A stretch of DNA of 64,000 bases from contig NZ_JAFEJT020000001.1 of NCBI RefSeq assembly GCF_018555435.2, positions 1 through 64,000 on the forward strand, written 5' to 3'. This document shows positions 35,919 to 45,736 of this stretch, one piece after another. The position numbers and the translations under genes are program-made. This DNA comes from Bifidobacterium amazonense. Lineage in GTDB: Bacteria; Actinomycetota; Actinomycetes; Actinomycetales; Bifidobacteriaceae. Positions within the stretch are counted from its first letter, which is position 1. Every line of letters begins with the position of its first letter. The notes beneath the pieces were generated by a model that worked only from the letters and a program-made list of their open reading frames with translations, made no database searches and was not told where the DNA came from.

Positions 35919-37445
35919 TTGAGCGAGCAAAGCCAGCAGTCCGCCAACGAGAGGACCGTCGTGAACCAGCCCATCATCGAGGACGGGCCCACTCTGACCG
36001 GCGTGCTGGCCGACCAATCCGAGGTGCTGCTCGACGACCACGACCACGACGCCGCCGCCTTCGAACAGTCCAACGAGGCGTGGGAGGAGCGCGAGTCGCG
36101 CAACCAGCTCAAGCACGTCGCCGGACTCGGAGAACTGCAGGACGTCACCGAAGTCGAATATCGCAAGGTGCGTCTCGAACGCGTCGTGCTCGTCGGCGTC
36201 TGGTCCTCGGCCACGACCACCGCCGCGGCCGCCGAGGAATCCCTGCGCGAGCTGGCCGCGCTCGCCGAAACCGCGGGCGCGGTCGTATGCGACGGCCTGC
36301 TGCAGCACCGCTATCGGCCGGACGCGGCCACGTACGTCGGCTCCGGCAAGGCGAAGGAGATCGCCGACATCGTCGCGCGCGAGGAGGCCGACACGATCAT
36401 CGTCGACGACGACCTGCCGCCCAGCCAGCGCCGCGCGCTCGAGGACGCGACCAAGGTCAAGGTCGTCGACCGCACCGCCGTGATCCTCGACATCTTCGCC
36501 CAGCATGCGACGTCGCGCGAAGGCAAGGCGCAGGTCGAACTCGCCCAGCTCGAATACATGCTGCCGCGACTGCGCGGCTGGGGCGGCTCGCTGTCGCGTC
36601 AGGCCGGCGGTCGTGCGGCCGGCGCGGACGCGGGCATCGGCTCTCGCGGCCCGGGCGAAACGAAGATCGAAATGGACCGCCGCGTCATCCGCACACGCAT
36701 CGCCCGTCTGCGCAAACAGATCCGCGACATGGCGCCGGCCCGCGAAGTCAAACGCGGCTCGCGCCGACGCTACGGACTGCCGACCGTCGCCGTGGTCGGC
36801 TACACGAACGCCGGCAAATCCTCGTTGACCAACCGTCTGACCGGTTCCGCCGAACTCGTCGAGAACGCGCTGTTCGCCACGCTCGACACGGCCGTGCGCC
36901 GCGCCAAGGCACGGGACGGGCGTCTGTACGCCTACGTCGACACGGTCGGATTCGTGCGCCGCCTGCCCACGCAGCTGATCGAGGCGTTCAAGTCCACGTT
37001 GGAGGAGGTCGCCGAGGCCGACCTGATCGTGCACGTCGTCGACGGATCGCATCCCGACCCGTTCTCGCAGATAGACGCTGTCAACGACGTGCTCGCCGAC
37101 ATCGAAGGCGCGGCCGAAATACCGCGCATCCTCGTGTTCAACAAGGCCGACCGCATGGACGAGACCGCGCGCGAGCGCATCCTCGCGCTCGAACCCGACG
37201 CGCACATCGTCTCCGCATTCAGCGGCGAAGGCATCGACGAGCTGCGCGACCAGGTCGAGGCCATGCTGCCCGTGCCCAACGTGCACGTCAGGGCCCTGCT
37301 GCCGTATACGGCCGGCTCCCTGGTCTCGAAGATCCGCGAATACGGGCATGTGACGGGCATCGAATACCGCGACGACGGCATGATGGTCGAGGCCGAGGTC
37401 GGCAGTCGGCTCGCCGCGCAGGTGGTCGACCAGGCCATTGACTGA
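35919..37445 (+). CDS. hflX: GTPase HflX
   Basis: 508 aa. An N-terminal HflX domain (VLVGVWSS..., GLLQHRYRPDAATYVGSGK) binds ATP/ribosome, then a helical linker with GPGETKIEMDRR, then a TRAFAC GTPase: G1 GYTNAGKSS, G3 DTVGFVRRLP, G4 NKADRM. HflX splits stalled or hibernating ribosomes. The first 60 residues are a Gln/Asp/His-rich extension. Start is uncertain: TTG 35919 after GAGAGG is used; GTG 35913 and GTG 35961 (also after GAGAGG) are alternatives. Divergent from the methyltransferase gene. Confidence 0.92.
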   Translation: MSEQSQQSANERTVVNQPIIEDGPTLTGVLADQSEVLLDDHDHDAAAFEQSNEAWEERESRNQLKHVAGLGELQDVTEVEYRKVRLERVVLVGVWSSATTTAAAAEESLRELAALAETAGAVVCDGLLQHRYRPDAATYVGSGKAKEIADIVAREEADTIIVDDDLPPSQRRALEDATKVKVVDRTAVILDIFAQHATSREGKAQVELAQLEYMLPRLRGWGGSLSRQAGGRAAGADAGIGSRGPGETKIEMDRRVIRTRIARLRKQIRDMAPAREVKRGSRRRYGLPTVAVVGYTNAGKSSLTNRLTGSAELVENALFATLDTAVRRAKARDGRLYAYVDTVGFVRRLPTQLIEAFKSTLEEVAEADLIVHVVDGSHPDPFSQIDAVNDVLADIEGAAEIPRILVFNKADRMDETARERILALEPDAHIVSAFSGEGIDELRDQVEAMLPVPNVHVRALLPYTAGSLVSKIREYGHVTGIEYRDDGMMVEAEVGSRLAAQVVDQAID

Positions 37446-37668
37446 GACCGTACGGGCGCGGTCCGGCATGATCCGGCAACGGCCGGCGTACGCGGCGTGT
37501 CGCCCGGCGTGTCCGGTACGGGCCGCGTGTCCGGTCCGTTCGGTCGAGCCGGCGCGGGCATATCGATCGGCGTTATGGCCGGTTATCGCCAGCGCCGATA
37601 TCCGCTGTGAGCAAGATCACAAAATCCGCCGACTGCGTGATTTCGGAAACGTCATCGTGTGTGGATAG

Positions 37669-38697
<1,029 letters not shown>

Positions 38698-38735
38698 TCC
38701 CGGTTTCCGTCGCTTTACGCGGCGGTATTGCATGC

Positions 38736-38765
38736 AACCCCGGCCTTGTGCCGGGGTTGTTGCGT
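38736..38765 (+). terminator. Terminator of ldh
   Basis: AACCCCGGC at 38736-38744 pairs with GCCGGGGTT at 38750-38758 around a 5-base loop, followed by GTTGCGTTT. Confidence 0.8.
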
Positions 38766-38830
38766 TTATGGGCAAATGAGAATGGTTGTGAGAAGCGGTT
38801 TCACGCCGAATGGCGCAAGGAGATACGGAT

Positions 38831-39778
38831 ATGGCGCATGATCATCATGAAGGGGCCGTTGCGGCGGGGAACGGGGAGACGTCGCGCGCGCATCAGCGGC
38901 GGCTGATGATGACGCTGGCGTTGACCGGCACGGTGTTCGTGGCCGAGGTCGTGGGGGCGGCCATCACCGGGTCATTGGCGTTGCTGGTGGACGCCGGGCA
39001 CATGCTTACCGACATGTCGGTGCTGATCGCCTCCACGGTGACGGCGGTGCTGATGCGCCGCAAGCCCAGCAAGAGCCGCACGTGGGGCTGGGCCAGACTT
39101 GAGGTGCTCACCGCAGCATGCGGGGCCATCATCCTGCTCGTGGTCGGCGTGTATGCGTTGGCGGAGGCCGGCATGCGCCTGTTCGGAGGCCGCGCCGATG
39201 CGGTGCAGGACATCGGGCTGCTGCTGTTCTTCGGCATCCTCGGCCTGGCGGCGAACGTCGGGTCGATCGCCATCCTCGCCTCGCAGCGGGCCGACAACAT
39301 GAACATGAAGGCCGCGTTCCTTGAGGTGATGAACGACGCGCTCGGTTCGGTGGCCGTGGTGATCTCCGCCGTGGTGATGATGACGACCGGCTGGGACGGC
39401 TTCGATGCCGTGGCCGGTGGGCTTATCGCGCTGATGATGATCCCCCGGGCCGTGCTGCTGCTGCGCAACGCGGTGCGCGTGCTGCTCGAGGAGACGCCGG
39501 AGGGCCTGGACCTTGACGCGGTGCGCCGGCATATGGAACGGGTGCCCCGCGTGGTGGCAGTGCACGACCTGCATGCCAGCACCGTGTCCACCGGCATGCC
39601 GATCCTCATGGCCCATGTGGTGGTGGAGCGCGGCACCACCATGGAGCAGGCCACCGAGATCCTGCGCCAGCTGCAGGACTGCCTGCGAGAGCATTTCCCC
39701 GTCTCGGTGCCGCACACCACCTTCCAGATCGAGCCCGAGGGATACAGCACGCCCAGCGCCGAGCAGCTCCATCGATAG
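38831..39778 (+). CDS. Cation diffusion facilitator (zinc-type efflux)
   Basis: 315 aa with six predicted helices and a cytoplasmic C-terminal domain. The N-terminus MAHDHHEG is His-rich, as in zinc exporters. Helix 2 has LALLVDAGHMLTDMSVL (HxxxD metal site) and helix 5 the second MNDALGSVAVVIS site (ND rather than HD). It exports divalent metal, probably zinc, against protons. The start follows CAAGGAG with 9 bases spacing; a start 7 codons upstream lacks a site. It has more GTG, TTG and GCC-poor codons than neighbours, a mild hint of different origin. It is between two hairpins, so monocistronic. Confidence 0.88.
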   Translation: MAHDHHEGAVAAGNGETSRAHQRRLMMTLALTGTVFVAEVVGAAITGSLALLVDAGHMLTDMSVLIASTVTAVLMRRKPSKSRTWGWARLEVLTAACGAIILLVVGVYALAEAGMRLFGGRADAVQDIGLLLFFGILGLAANVGSIAILASQRADNMNMKAAFLEVMNDALGSVAVVISAVVMMTTGWDGFDAVAGGLIALMMIPRAVLLLRNAVRVLLEETPEGLDLDAVRRHMERVPRVVAVHDLHASTVSTGMPILMAHVVVERGTTMEQATEILRQLQDCLREHFPVSVPHTTFQIEPEGYSTPSAEQLHR

Positions 39779-39800
39779 CCGGCCGATGGCCGGAAGGAAT

Positions 39801-39842
39801 GCGACGTGGACGGGCGCTGCGGCCGCCGCCCGTCCACGTCGC
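39801..39842. terminator. Bidirectional hairpin between the efflux gene and lexA
   Basis: GCGACGTGGACGGGCG at 39801-39816 pairs perfectly with 39827-39842, 16 bp with a 10-base loop, between converging genes. Confidence 0.75.
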
Positions 39843-39887
39843 TGCGGGCGCGTGCGTCGTCGCGGGTCGCCGGATCGTCGGTGACGG

Positions 39888-40607
39888 TTACAGCTTGCGC
39901 AGCACGGTGACGACTCGGCCCATGATCTGCGCGTGCGTGCCGTCGATGGGGGAGTAGGCCGGATTGTGCGGAATGAGCCATACATGGCCGTTGTCGTTGC
40001 GGAAGGTCTTCACCGTCGCCTCATCTCCCAACAGGGCGGCCACGATGTCGCCGTTCTCCGCGGACTGCTGCTCCCTGACCACCACGAAGTCGCCGTCGCA
40101 GATCGCGGCGTCCACCATCGAATCGCCGTGCACCTCGAGCATGAACAGGTTGCCCGTGCCCGTCAGGCGCTCCGGAAGGCGCATCACGTCGTCCACATGC
40201 TGTTCTGCGGTGATCGGCACGCCGGCGGCGATGCGGCCCACCAGCGGCACGTCCCGCGACTGCATGATCGAGGCGCTGGCCCCCGCCTCCCGGTTGCCGG
40301 GGAACGGCAGCACCGTCGCCGTCGCCTCCGCCGGACCATCGGACGACGGCCGTGTCGAGTCGGACACCAGTTCGATGGCCCGCCCCTTGTTCGCGTTCAT
40401 GCGGATGAAGCCCTTCTCCTCCAGCACCTGCAGCTGGTGCTTGACCGACGAGGGGCTTTTGAGACCGGCCGCCTCGCCGATCTCGCGGAAGGACGGGACG
40501 AATCCCTTGCTGGCGACGTGGCCGCGGATCGCATCCAGCACCTTGCGCTGGCGATCGGTAAGGGCGCTTTCCTGCGGCCGCTTGGGGGTGAAGGGGATGG
40601 TGCTCAC
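39888..40607 (-). CDS. lexA: SOS repressor LexA
   Basis: 239 aa. N-terminal winged helix (LTDRQRKVLDAIRGHVASKG, then SSVKHQLQVLEEKG), linker, and the S24 self-cleaving domain. The cleavage site is the Ala-Gly bond in GRIAAGVP; the catalytic Ser is in HGDSMVDAAICDGD and the Lys in EATVKTFR. It represses DNA-damage genes until RecA triggers self-cleavage. The start is a GTG after AAAGGAGCCGACC. Divergent from the LysM gene, with four SOS boxes between them, so both are likely under LexA. Confidence 0.96.
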   Translation of the reverse strand: MSTIPFTPKRPQESALTDRQRKVLDAIRGHVASKGFVPSFREIGEAAGLKSPSSVKHQLQVLEEKGFIRMNANKGRAIELVSDSTRPSSDGPAEATATVLPFPGNREAGASASIMQSRDVPLVGRIAAGVPITAEQHVDDVMRLPERLTGTGNLFMLEVHGDSMVDAAICDGDFVVVREQQSAENGDIVAALLGDEATVKTFRNDNGHVWLIPHNPAYSPIDGTHAQIMGRVVTVLRKL

Positions 40608-40658
40608 GGTCGGCTCCTTTCGTATTGGTTTTCAGCATACCGTGAACATCGCATGAAA

Positions 40659-40744
40659 TCAAACATCTGTTCGACGTGTCGTGTTGCGTTTTTCGAACAA
40701 CTGTGCCACAATCGGAACAACTGTTCGATAGAACGATTGTTCGA
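40659..40744. promoter_or_regulatory. Four SOS (LexA) boxes between lexA and the LysM gene
   Basis: Actinobacterial consensus is TCGAACNNNNGTTCGA. Box 1 at 40659-40674 has TCAAAC...GTTCGA (1 mismatch). Box 2 at 40693-40708 has TCGAAC but a poor right half. Box 3 is 40713-40728 and box 4 40729-40744; both keep GAAC-N4-GTTCGA and are adjacent, centres 16 bp apart. Boxes 3 and 4 end 16 bases before the LysM gene start. Confidence 0.85.
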
Positions 40745-40759
40745 AAGGATGTGGTCGTG

Positions 40760-41089
40760 ATGAACGCACTGGCTGGAGCCACCGGCACGGCGAGGCGGAC
40801 GTCGTCCGTCCGCCCGCGTGTCATACGCCTCGTTGCATCGATCGCGCTCGCGACGATGATGGTCGCGGCGGTGTTGCTGACCTTCGAACCGTGGAATCCC
40901 GGTCCTACGGAGGCCACCGAGGTGACGAGCTACACGGTGCGCCCGGGGGACACGCTATGGGCTTATGCCGAACGGATCACGCCGCAGGGAGGCGACGTGG
41001 CGGAGAGCGTCGATCTGATCATGCGGATCAACCATATGGACAGCGCGCAGCTGGAGGCGGGCCAGCGGATACTGGTGCCGAAGGAATGA
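40760..41089 (+). CDS. SOS-controlled LysM membrane protein (division inhibitor candidate, YneA/DivS/ChiZ-like)
   Basis: 109 aa: a short cytoplasmic head, one helix at about 21-42, and a LysM domain at about 58-107 ([20 protein letters not shown] ... GQRILVPKE). A small LysM membrane protein divergent from lexA and followed by nrdR is the order of C. glutamicum divS-nrdR and M. tuberculosis chiZ (Rv2719c), whose products stop cell division during the SOS response. The function is inferred from this order and architecture, since sequence is poorly conserved. The start is ATG 40760, with GTG 40757 just before, after GAAAGGA. Confidence 0.85.
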   Translation: MNALAGATGTARRTSSVRPRVIRLVASIALATMMVAAVLLTFEPWNPGPTEATEVTSYTVRPGDTLWAYAERITPQGGDVAESVDLIMRINHMDSAQLEAGQRILVPKE

Positions 41090-41285
41090 GGACGCGCATG
41101 CCGTCATGTACCGGTGCCGATCCCGGTGGCGGCACCGGCATGATCGCCGGTATGACCGCCGAAGCCGGGATGCATGCGGTGCCGGAGAGGGGGCGGCGAG
41201 CATGCGTTTTTCCGGTTCGGGGCGATCCCGGGCGGACCGACGTGTGCGAAACCCCGGAAAGGAATGTTTTTCGCATGTTTCACGC

Positions 41286-41291
41286 TATTGT
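41286..41291 (+). promoter_or_regulatory. Putative -10 element for leaderless nrdR
   Basis: TATTGT, 7 bases (TGGGAAC) before the nrdR ATG. The 209-base gap between the LysM gene and nrdR shows no other gene. Confidence 0.5.
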
Positions 41292-41298
41292 TGGGAAC

Positions 41299-41766
41299 AT
41301 GCATTGTCCTTTTTGTCAGCAACCGGATACCAAAGTCGTTGATACCCGCATCAGTGATGACGGGCATTCGATCCGCAGGCGGCGCGAATGCCTGAAATGC
41401 CACAGGCGCTTCACCACGGTGGAAAGCACCATGCTGCTGGTAACGAAGCGGTCGGGCAACATGGAGCCCTTCGACCGCAACAAGGTGATCTCCGGCGTGC
41501 GCAAGGCCTGTCAGGGACGTCCCATCAACGAGGACGACCTCAAGACGCTCGGCCAGCGCGTCGAGGAGGATCTGCGCTCGCGCGGCCTGGCGGAGGTGCG
41601 TTCCGAGGACGTGGGCAGGGCGATCCTCGCCCCGCTCAAGGAGCTCGACGAGGTCGCCTACCTGCGGTTCGCCAGCGTGTACCAGGACTTCAACGGCCTT
41701 GAGGACTTCCAGCGCGCCATCGACGAGCTGCGCGAGGAGAAGGCGCAGGCCTCCGCCAAAGACTGA
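41299..41766 (+). CDS. nrdR: Transcriptional repressor NrdR
   Basis: 155 aa. N-terminal zinc ribbon [17 protein letters not shown] ... ECLKCHRRF (four Cys), followed by an ATP-cone domain ([20 protein letters not shown]). NrdR senses dATP/ATP and represses ribonucleotide reductase operons. The family starts at MHCPFC, which fixes ATG 41299; ATG 41275 would add eight residues and has a weak AAGGA. Third member of the lexA / LysM / nrdR block conserved in actinobacteria. Confidence 0.96.
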   Translation: MHCPFCQQPDTKVVDTRISDDGHSIRRRRECLKCHRRFTTVESTMLLVTKRSGNMEPFDRNKVISGVRKACQGRPINEDDLKTLGQRVEEDLRSRGLAEVRSEDVGRAILAPLKELDEVAYLRFASVYQDFNGLEDFQRAIDELREEKAQASAKD

Positions 41767-41794
41767 CCGGCCTGCCGGATGCCGGAAGCAATAA

Positions 41795-41821
41795 GGGGGC
41801 GGGGATAGGATCCCCGCCCCC
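41795..41821. terminator. Bidirectional hairpin between nrdR and serA
   Basis: GGGGGCGGGGA at 41795-41805 pairs perfectly with 41811-41821, 5-base loop, between converging genes. Confidence 0.8.
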
Positions 41822-41866
41822 TCGAGCGCTTGGCGCTTTGTCCTTACGGCACGCGTGCCGTAAGCG

Positions 41867-43066
41867 TCAGCTGATCACCCGCATGCGGATGGTGCCCTCG
41901 ATGTTGCGCAGAGCCTCCAGCGCCTCGCGGCTCGGGGTCTGCGAGACGTCGGTCACCACGTAGCCGAGCTCGCCCTCGGTACCGAGGGCCTGAGCCGCGA
42001 TGTTGATGTTCTCCTCGCCGAGCACCCGGTTGACGCGGGCGAGCACGCCCGGCAGGTTCGCGTGCAGGTGCGCGATGCGCGCGGTGCCCGGCAGCGAGTT
42101 GAGCGTGATCTGCGGCATGTTCACCGACAGCATCGTGGAGCCCTTGAACCAGTAGTCCTCCAGACGCTGCGCGACGAAGTGGCCGATGGCCTCCTGCGCC
42201 TCAAGCGTGGAGCCGCCGATATGCGGGGTGAGGATCATGTTGTCCTCCTCGGCCAGCGTCGTGGAGAACGGGTCGCCGGTCTTCTTCGGTTCGACGGGGA
42301 ACACGTCCACGGCCGCGCCGGACAGGTGGCCGGAGTCCAGATGCTGCTTGAGCGCATCCAGATCCGCCACGAAGCCGCGCGACAGGTTGATGAAGATCGC
42401 GCCCTGCTTCATGTGCGCGAACTGGTCCTCGCCGAAGAAGCCCGTGTTCGACTTGCGTCCGTCGACATGCAGCGTGACCGCATCCGACTGCTCGAGCAGC
42501 TCGTTGAGCGTTTCACAACGCTGGGCGTTGCCCATCGCAAGCTTCTCCTCGATGTCGTAGAACACCACACGCATGCCCAGGGCCTCGGCGAGCACGGACA
42601 GTTGGGAGCCGATGTTGCCGTAGCCGATGATGCCGAGCGTCTTGCCGCGCACCTCGTGCGAGCCGGTGGCCGATTTGTCCCACATGCCGTGGCGCATGTG
42701 GTGCGTGTGCGCGGGGATGCGGCGCAGCAGGCAGATGATGTCGCAGATCACCAGCTCCACCACGGAACGGGTGTTGGAGTACGGCGCGTTGAAGACGGCG
42801 ATGCCCTTCTTGCCGGCATAGGGCAGGTCCACCTGATTGGTGCCGATGCAGAAGCAGCCGACGGCGGTCAGGCTCGGCCTGGCGTCGATCACCTTGCGGG
42901 TCACGGACGTCTTCGAGCGGATGCCGAGCAGGTCGACGCCGTCGAGCGCCTCGATCAGCTCGTCCTCGCCCAGCGCGCCCTTGCGCGTCTCGACCTCGAA
43001 GCCGTGGTCCCGCAACGATTTCGCGGCGAACGGATGAATGTTTTCCAGTAACAGTGCTTTGGGCAT
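41867..43066 (-). CDS. serA: D-3-phosphoglycerate dehydrogenase
   Basis: 399 aa, first step of serine synthesis. Rossmann motif LGIIGYGNIGSQLSVLAEALG, catalytic Arg in NLSRGFVADL, Glu region VFPVEPK, and His in LTPHIGGSTLEAQ. A C-terminal ACT domain (ARIAHLHANLPGVLARVNRV) fits serine feedback control, as in the E. coli short type; the long intervening domain of mycobacterial SerA is absent. Upstream, TAAGGT lies 7 bases before the ATG and GGGGAG immediately before it, so the start is firm. Confidence 0.95.
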   Translation of the reverse strand: MPKALLLENIHPFAAKSLRDHGFEVETRKGALGEDELIEALDGVDLLGIRSKTSVTRKVIDARPSLTAVGCFCIGTNQVDLPYAGKKGIAVFNAPYSNTRSVVELVICDIICLLRRIPAHTHHMRHGMWDKSATGSHEVRGKTLGIIGYGNIGSQLSVLAEALGMRVVFYDIEEKLAMGNAQRCETLNELLEQSDAVTLHVDGRKSNTGFFGEDQFAHMKQGAIFINLSRGFVADLDALKQHLDSGHLSGAAVDVFPVEPKKTGDPFSTTLAEEDNMILTPHIGGSTLEAQEAIGHFVAQRLEDYWFKGSTMLSVNMPQITLNSLPGTARIAHLHANLPGVLARVNRVLGEENINIAAQALGTEGELGYVVTDVSQTPSREALEALRNIEGTIRMRVIS

Positions 43067-43073
43067 GCTCCCC

Positions 43074-43079
43074 ACCTTA
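43074..43079 (-). promoter_or_regulatory. Putative -10 element of serA
   Basis: TAAGGT on the minus strand, 7 bases before the serA ATG. The GGGGAGC spacer could instead serve as a ribosome binding site, so this one is ambiguous. Confidence 0.3.
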
Positions 43080-43146
43080 CCGATATGGTCAGATACTTGG
43101 AACGGCCGGATGCGCGATGCGGCCGGCACGCGCATCCGCCGGATGG

Positions 43147-45426
43147 TCAGATGGCCAGATCGTCGTTGTCGGCGACGGTCCGCACGATGAGCAGACGCTG
43201 GGTCGGACGGGTCATCGCCACGTACAGGTCCGAGGCGGCGACCAGACGGGAGGGGGCCTCCTGCTCGATCTCGCCCGGTTCCACGACGACGACCGCGTCG
43301 TATTCGAGACCCTTGACCTCCTGCGTGTCGCACACGGTCACCTGTTCGTCCCACGCGTTCTGCGCCGCGAGCCGTTCGAACTCGCCGGGCGCGAGCGCGG
43401 CGCGCAACGCGGCGCGGATGCGGGACCGCACGTCGTCGCGCAGCGATGCCGGCGCGATCACCGCCACGCGGCCGGTGCCGTCGCGGCCGACGAACTCGCG
43501 GGTCAGCTCCACGGTGCGGGCCGCCACGTCGTCGATCAGCGAGGCGCGGTCCTCGACCACGACGCGGCGCACCGAATCGGGGATCCTGCGCACGGCCTTG
43601 ACCGTGGAGATGTACAGGCCCTCGCGTTCGGCGAAGTCCGATGCCAGGTCGGAGACCTCCTGCGGGTTGCGGTAGTCGATGGTCAGCTCGTTGAGGTCCC
43701 AGCGGCCCTCGCCGAAGATGCGGTTCATCGTGCGCGGCCACGAGCGCGTGCCACCCAGCGCGGAGGTCTGCGCCACGTCGCCCACGATGGTGAACGAGCG
43801 GGAGGGGCAGCGGCGCACCAGCATGCGCCAGTCCATCGCGGTCAGCTCCTGCGCCTCGTCCACGACGATGTGCCCGTACGTCCATTCGCGGTCGTTCGCC
43901 GCGCGCTGCGCGGTCAGCTCCACATCGCCGCCGTTGATGTTGTCCACCAGCATCTGCGCGGTGACGATGCCCGAACCGATGCCGGCCTGCGCGAGCGTGT
44001 CCTTGGCGAACTGCTCCTCCTCGGCGCGCGCCGCATCCCGCTCGCCCGCACGGTTCGCGGCCTTCGGATCGGGGCCGAGCAGCTCCATCGCCTCGTCGAG
44101 CAGCGGCACGTCCGAACGCGTCATCGGAGAGCCCTTCGGCCTGCCGAGCGCGGCGGCCTGCTCCTCGGTCAGCCACGGCGCGAGCCGGCGCAGCCGTTCG
44201 GGATGCGCCCACAGCTGGTCGATGAGCCATGGCGCGGTCATCGGCAGCCATGCGAGATTGAGGGTCTTGCGCACCTTGTCGTTCATACGCAGCAGCGAGG
44301 TGACCCGTGACATCTCCGATTCGTCCGGCGTGTAGTCCAGCTGCTCGGCGTATCGTGCGCGCAGCGACGACAGCATGCTTTTGACGAACGTCTCGCGGGC
44401 CTTGTTGTGCGGCTGGTGCGTGCGCCGCGCGTCGGCCTGCGCCTGCTCGATGTCGACGGCCTTCATCGGCACCGCGAAGCCGTTGATGTTGACGGACGGC
44501 AGGTCCGCGGGCACGCGCACGCGCGCGGCGATCGCGTCGGCGACGAGCCGCGCCATGCGACGGTCGCCCTTGAGCTGGGCCGCGAGCGGCTCGTCGGTCG
44601 CGGTGACGCTCAGACCGGGCAGCAGGTCGGCGATGGTGCGGCTGACCACGCCGGTCTCGCCCAGCGAGGGGAGCACCTGGTCGATGTAGCGCAGGAACGT
44701 GGGACTCGGGCCGACCACGAGCACGCCGGAACGTTCGAGCGTGCGGCGGTGCGTGTACAGCAGGTAGGCTGCGCGATGCAGCGCGACGGCGGTCTTGCCG
44801 GTGCCGGGGCCTCCCTGCACGACGACCGCGCGGCCCAGCTCGGAGCGGATGATGCGGTCCTGCTCGGCCTGGATCGTGGCCACGATGTCGGTCATCTTGC
44901 CGGTGCGACGCGAGCTGAGCGAGGCGAGCAGCGCGCCCTCGCCGGTAAGCGTGCCGGACGCGGCCGCGTCATCGACCTGGCTCGAATCGACGTCGAGCAC
45001 CTCGTCCTCGATGCCCACCACCTCGCGGAAACGCAGCGTCAGATGGCGGCGCATCACGATGTCCCCCCGATGCGACGGGGTCGCCTCGTAGAACGGCCGG
45101 GCCGCCTCCGCGCGCCAGTCGGTCAGGATCGGCTCGTGGCTCTCGTTGGACAGGCCTATGCGACCGATGTAGCGGCGGTTGCCGTTGACGTCGTCGAGCC
45201 GGCCGAACACCAGACGGTCCTCCACGGCGCGCATCTGCGTGAGCCGGTCCTCGTACATGGTGGCGAAGGAGTCTCGCTCGGTGCGCTGGGTGGGTGAGCC
45301 GTGCGAGCCGGCCGCCCTGACCGTGTCAAGGCGGGACCTGACCTGCGCCCGCAGCGCGTCGAGACGCGCGTAGGCGCGGTCGACGGCGCGCTGCTCCTCA
45401 TGGATCTGCGACGAGTAACCCGACAT
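43147..45426 (-). CDS. HelD-like superfamily 1 helicase (UvrD type)
   Basis: 759 aa. An N-terminal coiled-coil arm (IHEEQRAVDRAYARLDALRA...) precedes a split SF1 ATPase: Walker A VVQGGPGTGKTAVALHRAAY, Walker B HIVVDEAQELTAMDW, motif III GDVAQTSALGG, and late TQEVKGLEYDAVVVVEP and LYVAMTRPTQRLLIV. This is the HelD pattern, an ATPase that pulls RNA polymerase off DNA and recycles it; the actinobacterial form belongs to the short-armed class. Generic UvrD/Rep annotation is the alternative. The start follows ACGGAGGGTC. It stands upstream of serA by 80 bases on the same strand. Confidence 0.85.
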   Translation of the reverse strand: MSGYSSQIHEEQRAVDRAYARLDALRAQVRSRLDTVRAAGSHGSPTQRTERDSFATMYEDRLTQMRAVEDRLVFGRLDDVNGNRRYIGRIGLSNESHEPILTDWRAEAARPFYEATPSHRGDIVMRRHLTLRFREVVGIEDEVLDVDSSQVDDAAASGTLTGEGALLASLSSRRTGKMTDIVATIQAEQDRIIRSELGRAVVVQGGPGTGKTAVALHRAAYLLYTHRRTLERSGVLVVGPSPTFLRYIDQVLPSLGETGVVSRTIADLLPGLSVTATDEPLAAQLKGDRRMARLVADAIAARVRVPADLPSVNINGFAVPMKAVDIEQAQADARRTHQPHNKARETFVKSMLSSLRARYAEQLDYTPDESEMSRVTSLLRMNDKVRKTLNLAWLPMTAPWLIDQLWAHPERLRRLAPWLTEEQAAALGRPKGSPMTRSDVPLLDEAMELLGPDPKAANRAGERDAARAEEEQFAKDTLAQAGIGSGIVTAQMLVDNINGGDVELTAQRAANDREWTYGHIVVDEAQELTAMDWRMLVRRCPSRSFTIVGDVAQTSALGGTRSWPRTMNRIFGEGRWDLNELTIDYRNPQEVSDLASDFAEREGLYISTVKAVRRIPDSVRRVVVEDRASLIDDVAARTVELTREFVGRDGTGRVAVIAPASLRDDVRSRIRAALRAALAPGEFERLAAQNAWDEQVTVCDTQEVKGLEYDAVVVVEPGEIEQEAPSRLVAASDLYVAMTRPTQRLLIVRTVADNDDLAI

Positions 45427-45651
45427 GACCCTCCGTTTCGTATGCGTGTGCCGAAAAACTCAGGCATTCCAATGTACTCCCAACCCCCTACCTCCGGGGT
45501 GGGAACGCGCACGGGAACATGAATTTCCGATGAACGGCATGCCGGGGGCGGCCGACCGCGGCGCCGCACCCGTGCCGAAGCCCGCGGACGCGCCCGCGAA
45601 TGCGTCGAGGGAGTGAAGAGAAGGCCAAAAAGCGCGGAAAATGTAGAGAAG

Positions 45652-45686
45652 TGGGTGTTCATGGTGATTGGTGGGGTAGAGTGGTG
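45652..45686 (+). promoter_or_regulatory. MraZ operator, four 10-bp-spaced repeats
   Basis: TGGGT (45652), TGGTG (45662), TGGGG (45672) and TGGTG (45682) recur exactly every 10 bases, 51 bases before mraZ. Known MraZ sites are TGGGN repeats separated by 5 bases. The rest of the 310-base gap 45427-45651 holds GC-rich DNA and no gene. Confidence 0.75.
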
Positions 45687-45736
45687 AATCAGTTGTGGCC
45701 GGAGGCATCGCATAACCGTACAAAGGAGGTGGGTGC

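Noticed and set aside
35118-37469. Very long open frame on the minus strand (783 codons) covering hflX and the methyltransferase gene
   Set aside because: Only the last 217 codons are the methyltransferase. The rest is antisense to hflX with repetitive D/V/R/G-rich content, which is typical of GC-rich shadow frames.
38760-38830. Possible zinc-uptake-regulator box before the cation efflux gene (TGAGAATGGTTGTGAGAA)
   Set aside because: Not a palindrome and too far from known consensus sequences to call.
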